Source of the DNA: CAZDWZ01 sp964509425
Lineage (GTDB): Bacteria > Bdellovibrionota_C > UBA2361 > SZUA-149 > CAZDWZ01
Assembly: GCA_964509425.1 (NCBI GenBank)
Contig: CAZDWZ010000001.1
Span: 496,001 to 560,000 of the forward strand
Direction of reading: 5' to 3'
Length of the DNA stretch: 64,000 nucleotides
Shown: one piece after another, positions 50,946 through 60,758 of the stretch
Position numbering within the stretch: the first letter of the stretch is position 1
How the letters are laid out: the number at the start of each line of letters is the position of its first letter
The notes under the pieces: model-generated
Told to the model about the DNA's origin: nothing
Database searches by the model: none
Seen by the model: only the letters and a program-made list of their open reading frames with translations
Position numbers and translations under genes: made by a program

Positions 50946-53030
50946 CTAGTTCGCTGGAGGCTGGTCCTTCTTCAAGGACTGAATCGCATCCTGAATGACT
51001 TTCAGAACAACGGGCTCTTTCTCTTCAGAGATTCGCTTCTCCAAAGCTTTCACCGCCTCCGGAGTTCCGATGGCTGCCAAAGTTTTCGCGGCAAAGCCTC
51101 GCACCAAAAACTCCGAATCCGAAAGGGCGGCGATAATAAGCGGCATTACCTCAGCGTTGGAACGGAAGTCGGACCTGCTAAGTGCCTTTATCACATCGAT
51201 TCGGACTGTATAATCCTGATGCATTGACACCGGCATTAGACGCAGAATCAACTCCCATCGGTTTCGATTTCCCACTTCTGCCGTCACCAATCTGAGAAGT
51301 TTTGCATCGGCCTGCTCCTCGGAGAGCAGCCAAGCGAGTTCCTCATCGCGGAGCTGCTTCAATGAAGTCGAAGTAAACCCTTCCGCAGGAATCTGGGGCT
51401 TAATGGGGAGGAAATCACGCTCAGGAACCGGCGCGGTGCCTCCGGTGGTCCCTGGGCCGGCCGTTCCACCGAGATTCTGAAGCTCGCCGGGACTGGTGTT
51501 GCTGTTTACGCCGGCAGTTCCACCTGTTCCGGCCGGGAGAATATTTGCCTGGCCCGAGGAGGTTGAAACATCGGCTGGCGTTGCCGTGTGAGCGGGGTCA
51601 CTGCGATCAATTGCAGTGCGCGTTTCGCTGGAATTCGACGCAACTTGCTCGTCCTTCGGCTGCTCTGTCGGAGTTCGGAAAAACTGAAGGTAGACAATTC
51701 CGGAGAGCGCCATTCCGCTGATGATCGCAAGCATGGCGTAGAGCCAAGGAAATCCTCCGCTCGTGGGACGCACGGTGGAAAGACGGCCTTGTGTCGACGA
51801 GGACGCATTCTGGGCCGATTCGAAACGGCCATCGAACATTCCTCCGCTCAAGCCCTCTTTGGGCTTGTCCCCCACTTTTTTCATCAGCGCTGCTTTTTCA
51901 GCAGCTTTCGCGGCGTCTATTCGGTCTTGCTCTTGAAATAAACTTTGTCCAGGCGAGATCAACCTTGTTTCACCGCCGTCGGCCGGATCCCCGAGCCCGG
52001 ACATAATCCCGCTGCCGAGAGAAACAAAACCACCCGACGGATTGTTCGGCGGCAGGCTGGCGCCCGCTTGTGCAGAACCGGCGGCCGAAGGAAGTCCTTG
52101 ATATAAAGTCGGAGCGCGAACTCTTCCGCCTTGCTCGCGACTTGCGAGCTCGGACAGCTTCATTCCGGGACGATACCCGCCGATGAGACCGGTGTTGTCC
52201 ACCGAGATTCCCAGGGTCTGCGCGGCCGCATCGATGAAGGACGTGGCCGAGCTGAAACGCTTTTCGCGATCCCGCGAAAGTCCCTGCACGAGAACCCCTT
52301 CGAGATGATTGGGAAGCGAACAACCGATCTCGGAGAAAGGCAAAGGCGGCTTTTGCAAAATGCTCGTGACGACCGAGGTGAAATCGTTTCCTGGGAATGG
52401 GCGTTTTCCGGTGATCATCTCGTATGTAACGACCGCGAAAGAAAACAGATCCGAACGGCCGTCGAGCGGCTCCCCGCGGATTTGCTCCGGCGACATGTAG
52501 CTCGGGGTGCCCACGACGGTTCCAGCGGGAGTAAGGGAAGTATCGCTCAGCTTCGCCACCCCGAAATCGAGTAAAAATGGTCGGTATTGACCGTCAACAA
52601 TGATATTGCTCGGCTTTATGTCGCGGTGAATGATGTTCTGACTGAGCGCGTAGTCAATCGCGCTCGCAATCTGCGCAAGATAATGAAAGCATTCAAGAGG
52701 CTCTACCGCTCCCGCATCTCGAATGATGGTCTCGAGGCTCTTTCCCTCGATGTATTCCATGACGATATAGGGCGAGCCGTTCTGCGCCCTCCCCGCTTCG
52801 AAGATCGTCACGATGTTTGGGTGATGAAGCCGGCCGGCTGATCGGGACTCCTGCCGGAATCGCTTCAGCGCTTCGTTCCCGACGGCGTCGTCGGAGAGAA
52901 ATACGGACTTCAACGTCTTGATAGCCACCATCCGGCCGATCTCCGGATCTTTGGCTTTGTACACAACTCCCATGGACCCCTTTCCAAGGGTCTCAAGGAC
53001 TTCATATTTCTCGATAAACTGCGAGCTCAC
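50946..53030 (-). CDS. Hanks-type Ser/Thr kinase with HEAT-repeat tail
   Basis: A 694-residue kinase. The catalytic domain (about 9-263) has Lys38, H-R-D-I-K-P-S-N with Asp137, D-F-G at 155-157 and G-T-P-S-Y-M-S-P-E-Q. A linker leads to one membrane helix (about 428-450), then a Gly/Thr/Pro-rich stretch and a C-terminal helical HEAT-like domain (about 605-690; SEFLVRGFAAKTLAAIGTPEA). The HEAT domain outside the membrane could bind a protein ligand. It shares kinase-domain features with the 47.2-kb kinase. Confidence 0.93.
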   Translation of the reverse strand: MSSQFIEKYEVLETLGKGSMGVVYKAKDPEIGRMVAIKTLKSVFLSDDAVGNEALKRFRQESRSAGRLHHPNIVTIFEAGRAQNGSPYIVMEYIEGKSLETIIRDAGAVEPLECFHYLAQIASAIDYALSQNIIHRDIKPSNIIVDGQYRPFLLDFGVAKLSDTSLTPAGTVVGTPSYMSPEQIRGEPLDGRSDLFSFAVVTYEMITGKRPFPGNDFTSVVTSILQKPPLPFSEIGCSLPNHLEGVLVQGLSRDREKRFSSATSFIDAAAQTLGISVDNTGLIGGYRPGMKLSELASREQGGRVRAPTLYQGLPSAAGSAQAGASLPPNNPSGGFVSLGSGIMSGLGDPADGGETRLISPGQSLFQEQDRIDAAKAAEKAALMKKVGDKPKEGLSGGMFDGRFESAQNASSSTQGRLSTVRPTSGGFPWLYAMLAIISGMALSGIVYLQFFRTPTEQPKDEQVASNSSETRTAIDRSDPAHTATPADVSTSSGQANILPAGTGGTAGVNSNTSPGELQNLGGTAGPGTTGGTAPVPERDFLPIKPQIPAEGFTSTSLKQLRDEELAWLLSEEQADAKLLRLVTAEVGNRNRWELILRLMPVSMHQDYTVRIDVIKALSRSDFRSNAEVMPLIIAALSDSEFLVRGFAAKTLAAIGTPEAVKALEKRISEEKEPVVLKVIQDAIQSLKKDQPPAN

Positions 53031-53115
53031 CCTTTCGCCCTAACATGCTGCTGAGGCTCAGACAACAAAAGAGAAAGCCCGGTCATGGAGTCAAAGTGCT
53101 CCACCACCAAAAGCC

Positions 53116-53418
53116 CTACTCCGATTCCCGGGAATCGGTGCCGTGACCCGTTGCTTCATGGGTTACGTTTTGGGCGGCCTCACTTTCGGCAGACGAATCG
53201 CCGCGAAGCCATGCCTCTCTTTCCAGTCGCGCTTTTGCCTTCATGCGTTTAATTTCTCCAACCTCCGAGTGCAGCAACGACCAAAAGAGCGGATGCGGCA
53301 CCTTGGCGCGTTTCTGCGAAACTCGGAAAGCCGACGATTTCAGTCGACCGACTCGTTGCGATATTGGAGATGGGTGGCCCACGTTGGGCGGGCGCTGCTC
53401 ACCGGACATAGGTCTCAT
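53116..53418 (-). CDS. Small basic hypothetical protein
   Basis: A 100-residue protein in the gap between the DUF4388-like gene (stop 53429) and the kinase (start 53030). The first ATG is at 53418; an ATG at 53409 with AAAGGA 8 nt upstream may be the true start. It is Arg/Lys-rich in the first half and acidic at the end, with no membrane segment. It has no motif, so coding status rests on position and spacing. Confidence 0.45.
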   Translation of the reverse strand: MRPMSGEQRPPNVGHPSPISQRVGRLKSSAFRVSQKRAKVPHPLFWSLLHSEVGEIKRMKAKARLEREAWLRGDSSAESEAAQNVTHEATGHGTDSRESE

Positions 53419-53428
53419 CCTTTAAGCT

Positions 53429-54502
53429 TTACCGCAGTGTACCATGAACCGAAACGAGTGCGGAAGTGAATTCAGAGAGACCTTGGAACCAAGTGTCAAG
53501 AATTTGCGGCCCCGCGAGGCAAGCCAGGAGAACGGCGAGCAGAAAGAGTTCGTTCGTAAAAAGAATGATCTTCTGCAGATCATTCTCCTCCAACATCCGG
53601 AAATTCCAACTAAGCAGCTTATCGACCACCGGACGGTGGATGAATCGGCGCCCACTGGCGCTCCGCTTTTTCGTAGGTTTTTCCGGGGACTCCGGGGAAA
53701 TTTGCGGAAGAACCTCAGGCTGCGGCGCGGGCTGGGCAGCAACCACTTCCGGTGCTCGAACCGCCGGCTTCGATTCTTCCTGCTTCCGGACAACTTGCAC
53801 CTTTTCCGGCTCGTCGTCGAAAGGTTGATCACAAGCAATTACGCCTTGGTCGATTAGCGAGAGAAGGCTCTCCACCAGCTCATAGCGCGAAAGCGGCGCT
53901 TGAATGAGGTCGTCAAAAGAACACGGGAATTCTAAAGAGTTCAGCAGCTTCTCCTCGAACGGAAGCGGACGTTCGGGACGTTCGCCGCGGAGAACAAGCG
54001 AGTTCCCCTTTCTCAGCGTCGCAAATATTCGGCTCGCGCGATCTTCATCGACGCCGAATTCCACGACATCGAGCATGAACTGTCCAAAATTAATATCAAT
54101 TCCGGCACCGCGTTGATCCCGGATCGCTTGAAAAGAGAACTCGCAGTCAAGGTCGGGCATACGTCCAATTTCGTAGAGCGCGTCGAGTGCGATGTTCGCG
54201 CGCGTCTGCGCAAGAACATCTTGAGGAACATCTTTCTTGTCGATGAGGAAGGCTTCCAGGTCGTCAATCGATGCTCTGCGAGAGACCAACTTCATGTAGT
54301 CCTGCTTGCTCAGAGCGCCGACGGACACGAGGCGATCCATGAGCTCGAGCCGTTCCTTTTCCTCGGAACGGTGAACATCGATGATGCGTCCGTTCAAAAG
54401 CACCATTTCCCATGTCTCACCACCGCCCGAGACTTTGAGCACGCCGGTTTTATACTTTTGCGAGGCCGAAGAAAGCTGGTCGTAGAGTAGCGCGGTGATC
54501 AT
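53429..54502 (-). CDS. DUF4388-like protein with C-terminal membrane helix
   Basis: A 357-residue protein. The N-terminal ~100 residues (K-Y-K-T-G-V-L-K-V-S, V-L-L-N-G-R-I-I-D-V-H) match the DUF4388 (PATAN-like) pattern found in myxobacterial and deltaproteobacterial signalling proteins. A middle helical domain, a Pro/Glu-rich linker (about 235-280) and one membrane helix (about 315-335) follow. It overlaps the upstream TPR gene by 4 bp. Confidence 0.75.
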   Translation of the reverse strand: MITALLYDQLSSASQKYKTGVLKVSGGGETWEMVLLNGRIIDVHRSEEKERLELMDRLVSVGALSKQDYMKLVSRRASIDDLEAFLIDKKDVPQDVLAQTRANIALDALYEIGRMPDLDCEFSFQAIRDQRGAGIDINFGQFMLDVVEFGVDEDRASRIFATLRKGNSLVLRGERPERPLPFEEKLLNSLEFPCSFDDLIQAPLSRYELVESLLSLIDQGVIACDQPFDDEPEKVQVVRKQEESKPAVRAPEVVAAQPAPQPEVLPQISPESPEKPTKKRSASGRRFIHRPVVDKLLSWNFRMLEENDLQKIILFTNELFLLAVLLACLAGPQILDTWFQGLSEFTSALVSVHGTLR

Positions 54503-56301
54503 GCGGTCGCTCCTTCAACACGATCTTTTGTCACCATGGAAAGACAGACCGGGACGATGAATCCGAGTCCATAAGCAATGAGAAACGAAGAAAACGCATA
54601 CTTCTCTACCGAGAGCGGATGCACGCTGAGTGGTATAAAATGTAACGGCCAACCGGTCATCACAAACACAACCGAAAAGCAGATTGCCGCGAAGAACACT
54701 CCGGCCACGGGGCGTCGTCCCGCGAGAAACACTCCTCCAGGAAGAAGCGACCAGAGCAGCGATGAGTCCTTCGGAACGTTCGAAAATTCGACCATTTCAC
54801 GCTGCTGATCGATCCACTGTTTACCTGTCCGGCTCCGGCGCAGACTTGAGACGAGTAGGAGGGCCGCTCCAAGAAGTCCGATCGACGCGTATGAAGAGTT
54901 TCCGACGAGTGAGGTCGCAAGCCTGTTGCGGCCTTCCACGACTTTGGGGAATGCGGCTTCAGATGTTTCATACGGAAGCGCGAGAAACGCACCCCAAAAT
55001 CCCATCGTTCTCACGTTGCTCCACGCCGGTAAGTGCTGTTCGCCTTGTTCCGAGTCGAGTCGCTGCCATTCGAGCGGATCGAGGTCCTGCGCTTGAGTAT
55101 AATACGCTCGATATTTTTCAATACCGAGCTGCGCGAGGTGAACGAGCGCGAGGTTGTAGATGACCTCAAATCGCGCGCTTCCCTTTGCTTCGTCCTGCTC
55201 AAGAAGTGTACGAGCCTCATCCCAGTTCTGTGCTCGCATCGCGAGAACGGCAAGATTGAGGCGAGACGCCCGGGAAATTTCTCCCCCTTCTCCAAGTCCG
55301 TCTGAAAGTCGAAAGAGTTGTGATGCGTCCTCGTACCGCCCCTCGAACGCGTATAGACGTGCGAGAGAAAATGTGAGGAGCGCGTTTTTCCCGTCCTTCT
55401 CGATCCCGGTTTGGAGAATTTTCTCCGCATTGATCGCGAGGGCACTAGAGTTTAGTTGATCAACCACCTTCGTAATCTCGGAGTCCACGATGCTCTTCAT
55501 CGGGATAGCAAAGTGCATCATTCCCGCCCAGCCGATGAGGACGCAGGCAACGAGAACGGTGAACCAACGGCAGTGCCGGACGCTCCGGCTCAAGATCACC
55601 GCCCAAGCCGCCACCGCGACTGCCGGACCAAGAGTGAGCGGGAGAGCAATGACGCACAGCACCGCAAGCGGACCGAAGAGACCTCTCCAGTTCTTCGGAA
55701 TAAATCGTGTCACATATCGAAAGACGAGATCACCATGCCGCAAAAGCTGAACAAATGCTCCGATGAGCGCTGCGATGGTCATGGCGCTCAGCAGAAGCAT
55801 AAATGCATTCAGCAGGATTGGGACGAGAACGGCTGGTCTCCACAGCGTCGCCCAGAAAGTTTCCCTGGCATGCTTCCAAAGATTCGCTCGATCGACCAGA
55901 TCCACATAGTCAAAACTGCTGAGGGCAACTGAGAGATCGTTCGGGCTCAATTGAATTGCGTGACGAACATAAAACGCGGCGAGCTCTGGATTTTTGTTTC
56001 GGATGGAGTCAGCTTCTCGAAAGAAAATCATCGAGAACTCGGGGAAGCTCCGGTAGCCGCTGTCCCGACCTTTGTCGGCCAGCGCACGAATCTCGTCTCC
56101 CGCCTCTGCATACCGCTCCTGGAAAATGAGCTGCAGCACTTGATAAAAACGTGCCTGCAACACGTCGCTCGGAGAGTTCTTCGAGACTCGTCGGACCGCG
56201 GCTGTTTCTGATGAGGCGTCGGCTTTTGCAGGAAAAACTGAACAGAGGATGACGAGGCACCCTGTGACCAGAAGACGAAGACCGCGAAAATATCGATTCA
56301 T
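54499..56301 (-). CDS. TPR-containing membrane protein
   Basis: A 600-residue protein. A signal peptide or anchor (MNRYFRGLRLL...), a short TPR-like N-terminal domain, then four membrane helices (about 145-265), a TPR array (about 290-400; L-A-R-L-Y-A-F-E-G-R-Y-E-D-A-S-Q-L-F, A-L-V-H-L-A-Q-L-G-I-E), and a C-terminal membrane region (about 460-595) are visible. TPRs bind protein partners. The ATG at 56301 is chosen over an upstream in-frame start at 56337. It forms a 4-bp overlap with the DUF4388-like gene. Confidence 0.8.
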   Translation of the reverse strand: MNRYFRGLRLLVTGCLVILCSVFPAKADASSETAAVRRVSKNSPSDVLQARFYQVLQLIFQERYAEAGDEIRALADKGRDSGYRSFPEFSMIFFREADSIRNKNPELAAFYVRHAIQLSPNDLSVALSSFDYVDLVDRANLWKHARETFWATLWRPAVLVPILLNAFMLLLSAMTIAALIGAFVQLLRHGDLVFRYVTRFIPKNWRGLFGPLAVLCVIALPLTLGPAVAVAAWAVILSRSVRHCRWFTVLVACVLIGWAGMMHFAIPMKSIVDSEITKVVDQLNSSALAINAEKILQTGIEKDGKNALLTFSLARLYAFEGRYEDASQLFRLSDGLGEGGEISRASRLNLAVLAMRAQNWDEARTLLEQDEAKGSARFEVIYNLALVHLAQLGIEKYRAYYTQAQDLDPLEWQRLDSEQGEQHLPAWSNVRTMGFWGAFLALPYETSEAAFPKVVEGRNRLATSLVGNSSYASIGLLGAALLLVSSLRRSRTGKQWIDQQREMVEFSNVPKDSSLLWSLLPGGVFLAGRRPVAGVFFAAICFSVVFVMTGWPLHFIPLSVHPLSVEKYAFSSFLIAYGLGFIVPVCLSMVTKDRVEGATA

Positions 56302-56447
56302 AGACAATAACGTTCCGGCGGGACCACCCCGCAACACACATACCCGGCCTGTTCTGGTAGTCGGCAGTCGCTGGCAGAACCATGAGCAAAATGTAGGGGA
56401 TTCCCCGAGTGGCAGTTACGAGGAAAGAAATGTTCAGTTCTGGAGGG

Positions 56448-57752
56448 TTACGGCCGCTCTGAGGCTCCGGGGCTCAACGCCTTCACCCAAAGCTTCCCGT
56501 CGGCAACGAAGGGGAAGAGGCGCACACCTTCGTTTACGAAGATCCGGACCGCCACGTAGCCCTGTTCTTGTCGCGCGACAACGAGTTCAAAGCCTTGAAT
56601 CCCTTCCGGTGCGAACCGAGGCAAAGTGAGTCCAGGTTGGCTGAGAATTCCTCCGTCGATATTCAATTCGTAGAGATCATCCCGTCGCTTCTGCAGGGAG
56701 TAATTCTTCAATCCATCGACCACGAACGAGACCGCAGAAGCGCGAGAATCTTTTAATCGCTCGAATCCGATGTCCGAAAAAACCGGACGTCCCGCCGATC
56801 CGGTGTTCAGCGTCGGGAGTTCAAGAGGCTCTGGCCTCGGCGTCTCGGTGGCAGAAGGCCGAATTGATTCTTCGGGTGTCGCCGTGGGAAGAGGCCCGTC
56901 TGGAATCTCCAGTGGGGTATCGATCGTCGGCGTCGAGGCGGGGGTACTATCCGGTCGAATTCCTTCAGGCAGGGGCGTATTTGCCGGAGGAATAGCGTCC
57001 TCTGCCACCGGAGTTTCGAGAGGAAGCGGAAACGCACTCTCGATAGCTGCCGGTGAGCGCTCGGGAGTGCTCGTGTCAGCCGGGGTCCGAGCGGGCGTGG
57101 GAGAGACAACAATCAACGGGACCGTTTCGGCCGGGATAGGCGGAGGGAGTAGAGTTGCTTCCGGCGTAGGACGGACGACATTCGCCGGATCGGGAGTCAA
57201 CGTTACGCTCGCGGCCAACGTCGGAGTCGGGCTCGCTGTTCTGGTAGGCGCCGGTGTCGCGGTCTGCTTTGCCGCGGCTTCACGCACGGCTTTTCCCGAG
57301 GTCACGAAAAAATCAACCCGATACGCATCACCTGTTCCAAGACGGAGTGGCGCGGAGAACGTGATGACTGAATCTCCTCTCACATCGACCACGACTCGAG
57401 TGCGATCGACGTTATCGCCGATTCGAATCGCCTTCAGCATCTTATCGTTTAGTGAAACGTTTTTTGAGCCCCGGCCGGCAAGGCCGTAATAATCCACCAC
57501 GAGCCGCGACGGTTTACTTGCCTGAAAAACTTTCACCCCTTCCGCCTCTTCCTTCCCCGGCTTTCCGGGTTTCGGAACCGCGCCGGGCTTGGTGAGGGGG
57601 AGCACGATGAGCTTATAGGAACCGGGCTCCGCCCGGTGGAGTTGCACTCGCGCCGCCGCAACCTTCAAGTCGGCTAGGGGAGAGGCGAACGAATCGACGG
57701 CGAGAACGTCCAATAGGAGAAAAGAAAACAGGATCAAAAAAATCTGGCGCAT
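56448..57752 (-). CDS. Secreted AMIN-domain protein with Pro/Thr-rich linker
   Basis: A 434-residue exported protein. A signal peptide is followed by an AMIN-like domain (about 55-155: P-S-R-L-V-V-D-Y-Y-G, K-A-I-R-I-G, T-R-V-V-V-D-V), a ~150-residue Pro/Thr/Glu-rich linker, and a second AMIN-like half (about 340-430: A-V-S-F-V-V-D-G, V-A-V-R-I-F-V). AMIN domains localise envelope proteins, usually through peptidoglycan. Starts are possible at 57815, 57770 and 57752; I prefer 57752 because AGGCGG lies 3 nt upstream and the peptide MRQIFLILF is a good signal start. It is the first gene of the minus-strand signalling cluster. Confidence 0.8.
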   Translation of the reverse strand: MRQIFLILFSFLLLDVLAVDSFASPLADLKVAAARVQLHRAEPGSYKLIVLPLTKPGAVPKPGKPGKEEAEGVKVFQASKPSRLVVDYYGLAGRGSKNVSLNDKMLKAIRIGDNVDRTRVVVDVRGDSVITFSAPLRLGTGDAYRVDFFVTSGKAVREAAAKQTATPAPTRTASPTPTLAASVTLTPDPANVVRPTPEATLLPPPIPAETVPLIVVSPTPARTPADTSTPERSPAAIESAFPLPLETPVAEDAIPPANTPLPEGIRPDSTPASTPTIDTPLEIPDGPLPTATPEESIRPSATETPRPEPLELPTLNTGSAGRPVFSDIGFERLKDSRASAVSFVVDGLKNYSLQKRRDDLYELNIDGGILSQPGLTLPRFAPEGIQGFELVVARQEQGYVAVRIFVNEGVRLFPFVADGKLWVKALSPGASERP

Positions 57753-58112
57753 ATTCCGCCTAAAACTCATTTCGTTCGGACTGCGGGTCCGTGATGGTCT
57801 TTCCGTATGGTTCATTTCGTTGGGTCGATACAGTATGCCACTCTTCCCTGATGCCCGAACCAATAAAAACGCCGCCGACTAATAAGCCAGGCCACTCACC
57901 AAGCAGCCAACGAACAACCCAGCCCGGTATTAACGCTGCCCGGTAAAAACGCTGCCGAAATGCATGAACTTTTCGTCAAATTCGGACAGATACGAACATC
58001 CCAAGGGCAAAATCGACTCATCCGGTCTTCGCGCCGCAGATCGAGTATACGTGACGCAGAGACAGGAAAATGTTGCAGGAAACATCGATCCTATACAACG
58101 ATAGGACCATCT
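57753..58112. promoter_or_regulatory. Divergent intergenic region with SD-sequestering hairpin
   Basis: The gap separates the AMIN gene (minus) from the TolB-like gene (plus). It contains repeated AACGCTGCC elements near 57930-57955. A 6-bp hairpin TCCTAT (58089-58094) / ATAGGA (58101-58106) is also present; its right arm includes the AGGA ribosome-binding site of the plus-strand gene. Confidence 0.45.
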
Positions 58113-59168
58113 ATGGAACAACCCATTCGTATCAATTCTGCCGCTCGTCCGGCCCGTGCTTTCGCTCACGTCATATTCGTCTGGCTCTCGCTTTTCGCAA
58201 GCCCGGGCGTTTTGCTTTCCCCTGCGGCGGCGGCCGAGGAGGAATTTCAGATCAAGTTCTTTGATTTCACCGAAGGGCAGCTTGCGTTCTCGTATGTCAA
58301 GGGCGAAGCCCGGGACATCTACGTGATCGATTTTGGCACTCTTGAAACCCGCCCCTTAATCCAGACCCCCGCGAAGGAAGAGACCCCGGAGTTCTCGCCC
58401 GATGGGAAGAAGATTGTCTACGCGTCGGAAGTAAAAGGCCTCATGCAGATCTATGTCGCAGATGCCGACGGGACCCACGGCCAGAAGATTTCAAACACCG
58501 CGGTGAACAACGAAAACCCATCGTGGTCGCCGGACGGTAAACAAGTGATCTATCAGTCCGCAAACGGCAACGGTGCGGACTTGATCCTTGTTAACGCGGA
58601 CGGAAGCAAACCGCAGACTATCTTCAAGAATTCTCAAAAGAACACGAACCCCCGGATCTCGCCACGAGGTGGTGAGATCCTCTTCGCGTCAAACCAGGAT
58701 TGGCCCGGTTGGGATATCTACCTCTACGATCAGCCGACGAAGAAGGCCTCGATCTTAACCAAAGGCGCAGGGTCGTTTCTTCTCCCAAGCTGGCATCCGC
58801 TCGGCGGACGTTTTGTCTTCGCGCATGCCGTAGGATCAAACGTGGGACTTTGGATGGCTGCACGCGGCAGCCAGGACGCCGTGAGACTCACCGCTCCCGG
58901 TCCAAAATATGCAGACCCGCGATTTTCGCCGGATGGCAAATTCCTTTTTTGCGTTCAAGAGGCCACCGCCGGCAAAAGCGACTTCCAACTTCTGGTGTCG
59001 AAAGTCGAACCGTCGGGCGAGATAGCGGAAGCACCACAGTTTGTGCCTGTGATGCTGGCGACCGGAGCGGTCCGTCATCCGACATTTTCACCGTATCCTT
59101 CGTTGGCCTCGCTCACGAAAAGGCTTGCCCGAAAAGCTGCTTCCGAACGGAATCCTTCCTCTGAATAA
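58113..59168 (+). CDS. TolB-like beta-propeller protein
   Basis: A 351-residue exported protein with a signal peptide (AAA|E). WD40-like PD40 repeats follow: S-P-D-G-K-K-I-V-Y-A-S, S-P-D-G-K-Q-V-I-Y-Q-S, S-P-R-G-G-E-I-L-F-A-S, H-P-L-G-G-R-F-V-F-A, S-P-D-G-K-F-L-F-C. This is the TolB-type propeller, but it lacks the TolB N-terminal domain, so it is probably not TolB itself. The ATG at 58113 has AGGA 6 nt upstream. The glycosyltransferase gene follows 24 bp later and they may be co-transcribed. Confidence 0.85.
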   Translation: MEQPIRINSAARPARAFAHVIFVWLSLFASPGVLLSPAAAAEEEFQIKFFDFTEGQLAFSYVKGEARDIYVIDFGTLETRPLIQTPAKEETPEFSPDGKKIVYASEVKGLMQIYVADADGTHGQKISNTAVNNENPSWSPDGKQVIYQSANGNGADLILVNADGSKPQTIFKNSQKNTNPRISPRGGEILFASNQDWPGWDIYLYDQPTKKASILTKGAGSFLLPSWHPLGGRFVFAHAVGSNVGLWMAARGSQDAVRLTAPGPKYADPRFSPDGKFLFCVQEATAGKSDFQLLVSKVEPSGEIAEAPQFVPVMLATGAVRHPTFSPYPSLASLTKRLARKAASERNPSSE

Positions 59169-59192
59169 CGCGGTCTCGCAAATGTCCTCACG

Positions 59193-60743
59193 ATGAAGGC
59201 TGTCACTTCAGAAACCGAACCGAGAGAGACTCCGGCATGGCTCCACCCCTTGCCGTGGGCCGCATTTCTCATCATCGTTGCCGCTGCGGCGTTTCTCCGC
59301 ATTTTCGACATCGATGCCCGGCCTCTCCACAGCGATGAGTCCGTCAACTTTCTCTTTATCGAGGGCCTGTTTCGCGACGGGACATATCCCTATTCCCACG
59401 AGAACTATCACGGACCTCTGTATTTTTATCTGATGGGGCTTGGGATCAAGATTTTCGGAGACGGCACCGGCGGAGTTCGTGCAGCCAGCATTTTTTCAAG
59501 TCTTCTCCTACTGTTCGCGCTCTTGCCGCTCCGGAAGACAACCGGCTGGCCTTTTGTGCTGAGCTCCGCGCTCCTGCTGTCTCTGTCGCCGAGCTTTGTC
59601 TTTCATTCGAGATACGCGATCCATGAGACTCTCCTCCTCGCCGCCTCGCTGTGGTTTGCCGCCAGCGCTTTTAACTTGTGGACAAAATTTGACGGGTCTT
59701 CAGTGGTGAGTATCGGGATCGCATTGGGAATGATGATCTCGACGAAGGAAACCTGGGTCATCACCGCCGCGGCGGTCGCTTTCGGGTTGCTGCTCGTCGG
59801 GCAGCCCTTTCAAAGACTTCGGCTGGTGATCCAGCTCCGAGAGTCTCTGTTGGTTGGTTTCCTGTTGTGTCTCCTGATAGTGCTTCTCAACTTCACGAAC
59901 GGTCTTCAAACCGGAAACGGCGTTCGCGAGCTCTTGCTTGCTATTCCTCAATGGGTCGGCCGTGGAGAAAGCGATGTTGGACATTTCAAGCCTTGGAATT
60001 ACTACGTCGAGAAACTGATCTGGCCGGCGGAGCCGCAGCTCATCGTCATAACGCTGATCGCTCCGGCGTTTCTCGCTCTCGCGTTTTTTGCCCCGAGATT
60101 TCTGAAATCCACGTCAAATACTCAGGTGCGGATCGCGTTCATCCGCTTCCTCTTTGGATGGACTGCCGCGACTGCTCTCGTATACTCGGCAATTTCCTAC
60201 AAGACTCCCTGGCTGATCATCAATCTGACTCTGCCCCCCATACTCTTGATCGGTGCGATTCTCGGGGAGCTCCTCCAAGCGCGTCTCAAGGCTTCGAGGG
60301 TTTTGGCAGCTGTTCTGCTGCTGGAGTTGGCAGTATTTACGTTCAAACGAACCTCAGAGCTCTGTTATGCCAAATCTCTCGGCGACACCGACGCGCTCCT
60401 CCAGATTGAGGCCCACACTCCGTACGGAGAACATAATCCTTACAGCTACGTGCATACGTCTCCGGGGACATTGACGCTCGTTCACGATCTTTTTGAGTAT
60501 TGGAAGACTCACCCTGAAGCCAAGGTTCTCATCGGGGTAAACGGATATTTTCCTTTGCCGTATTATCTTCGAAGCAACGCGGGAAAACTTGCCTATCTCA
60601 AAACAGCCGAGCCGAAGGCGTGGAAAGAGCAATACGATGTCATCATCGTCGATCAAACCGTGCAGTTTCCCGACCCTGAATGGGAGAAGCGGTATTATCG
60701 TCTGAGCGACTATGCCGAGACAAATACTTACTATAAAAAATGA
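59193..60743 (+). CDS. GT-C membrane glycosyltransferase-like protein, Agl23/TIGR03663 type
   Basis: A 516-residue protein with about 10-11 membrane helices. It has R-P-L-H-S-D-E-S in the first loop (GT-C Asp/Glu), Y-S-H-E-N-Y-H-G-P-L-Y-F-Y-L, R-Y-A-I-H-E and S-T-K-E-T-W. These strongly resemble the TIGR03663 family (flippase activity-associated protein Agl23), for which a lipid-linked sugar transferase role is inferred. The C-terminal ~90 residues form a soluble domain (V-L-I-G-V-N-G-Y-F-P-L-P-Y-Y-L-R). Confidence 0.85.
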   Translation: MKAVTSETEPRETPAWLHPLPWAAFLIIVAAAAFLRIFDIDARPLHSDESVNFLFIEGLFRDGTYPYSHENYHGPLYFYLMGLGIKIFGDGTGGVRAASIFSSLLLLFALLPLRKTTGWPFVLSSALLLSLSPSFVFHSRYAIHETLLLAASLWFAASAFNLWTKFDGSSVVSIGIALGMMISTKETWVITAAAVAFGLLLVGQPFQRLRLVIQLRESLLVGFLLCLLIVLLNFTNGLQTGNGVRELLLAIPQWVGRGESDVGHFKPWNYYVEKLIWPAEPQLIVITLIAPAFLALAFFAPRFLKSTSNTQVRIAFIRFLFGWTAATALVYSAISYKTPWLIINLTLPPILLIGAILGELLQARLKASRVLAAVLLLELAVFTFKRTSELCYAKSLGDTDALLQIEAHTPYGEHNPYSYVHTSPGTLTLVHDLFEYWKTHPEAKVLIGVNGYFPLPYYLRSNAGKLAYLKTAEPKAWKEQYDVIIVDQTVQFPDPEWEKRYYRLSDYAETNTYYKK

Positions 60744-60758
60744 ATCCACGGAGTCCGA

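Noticed and set aside
50247..51227. 326-residue plus-strand ORF
   Set aside because: Runs antisense across the LysM gene and a kinase end; no domain.
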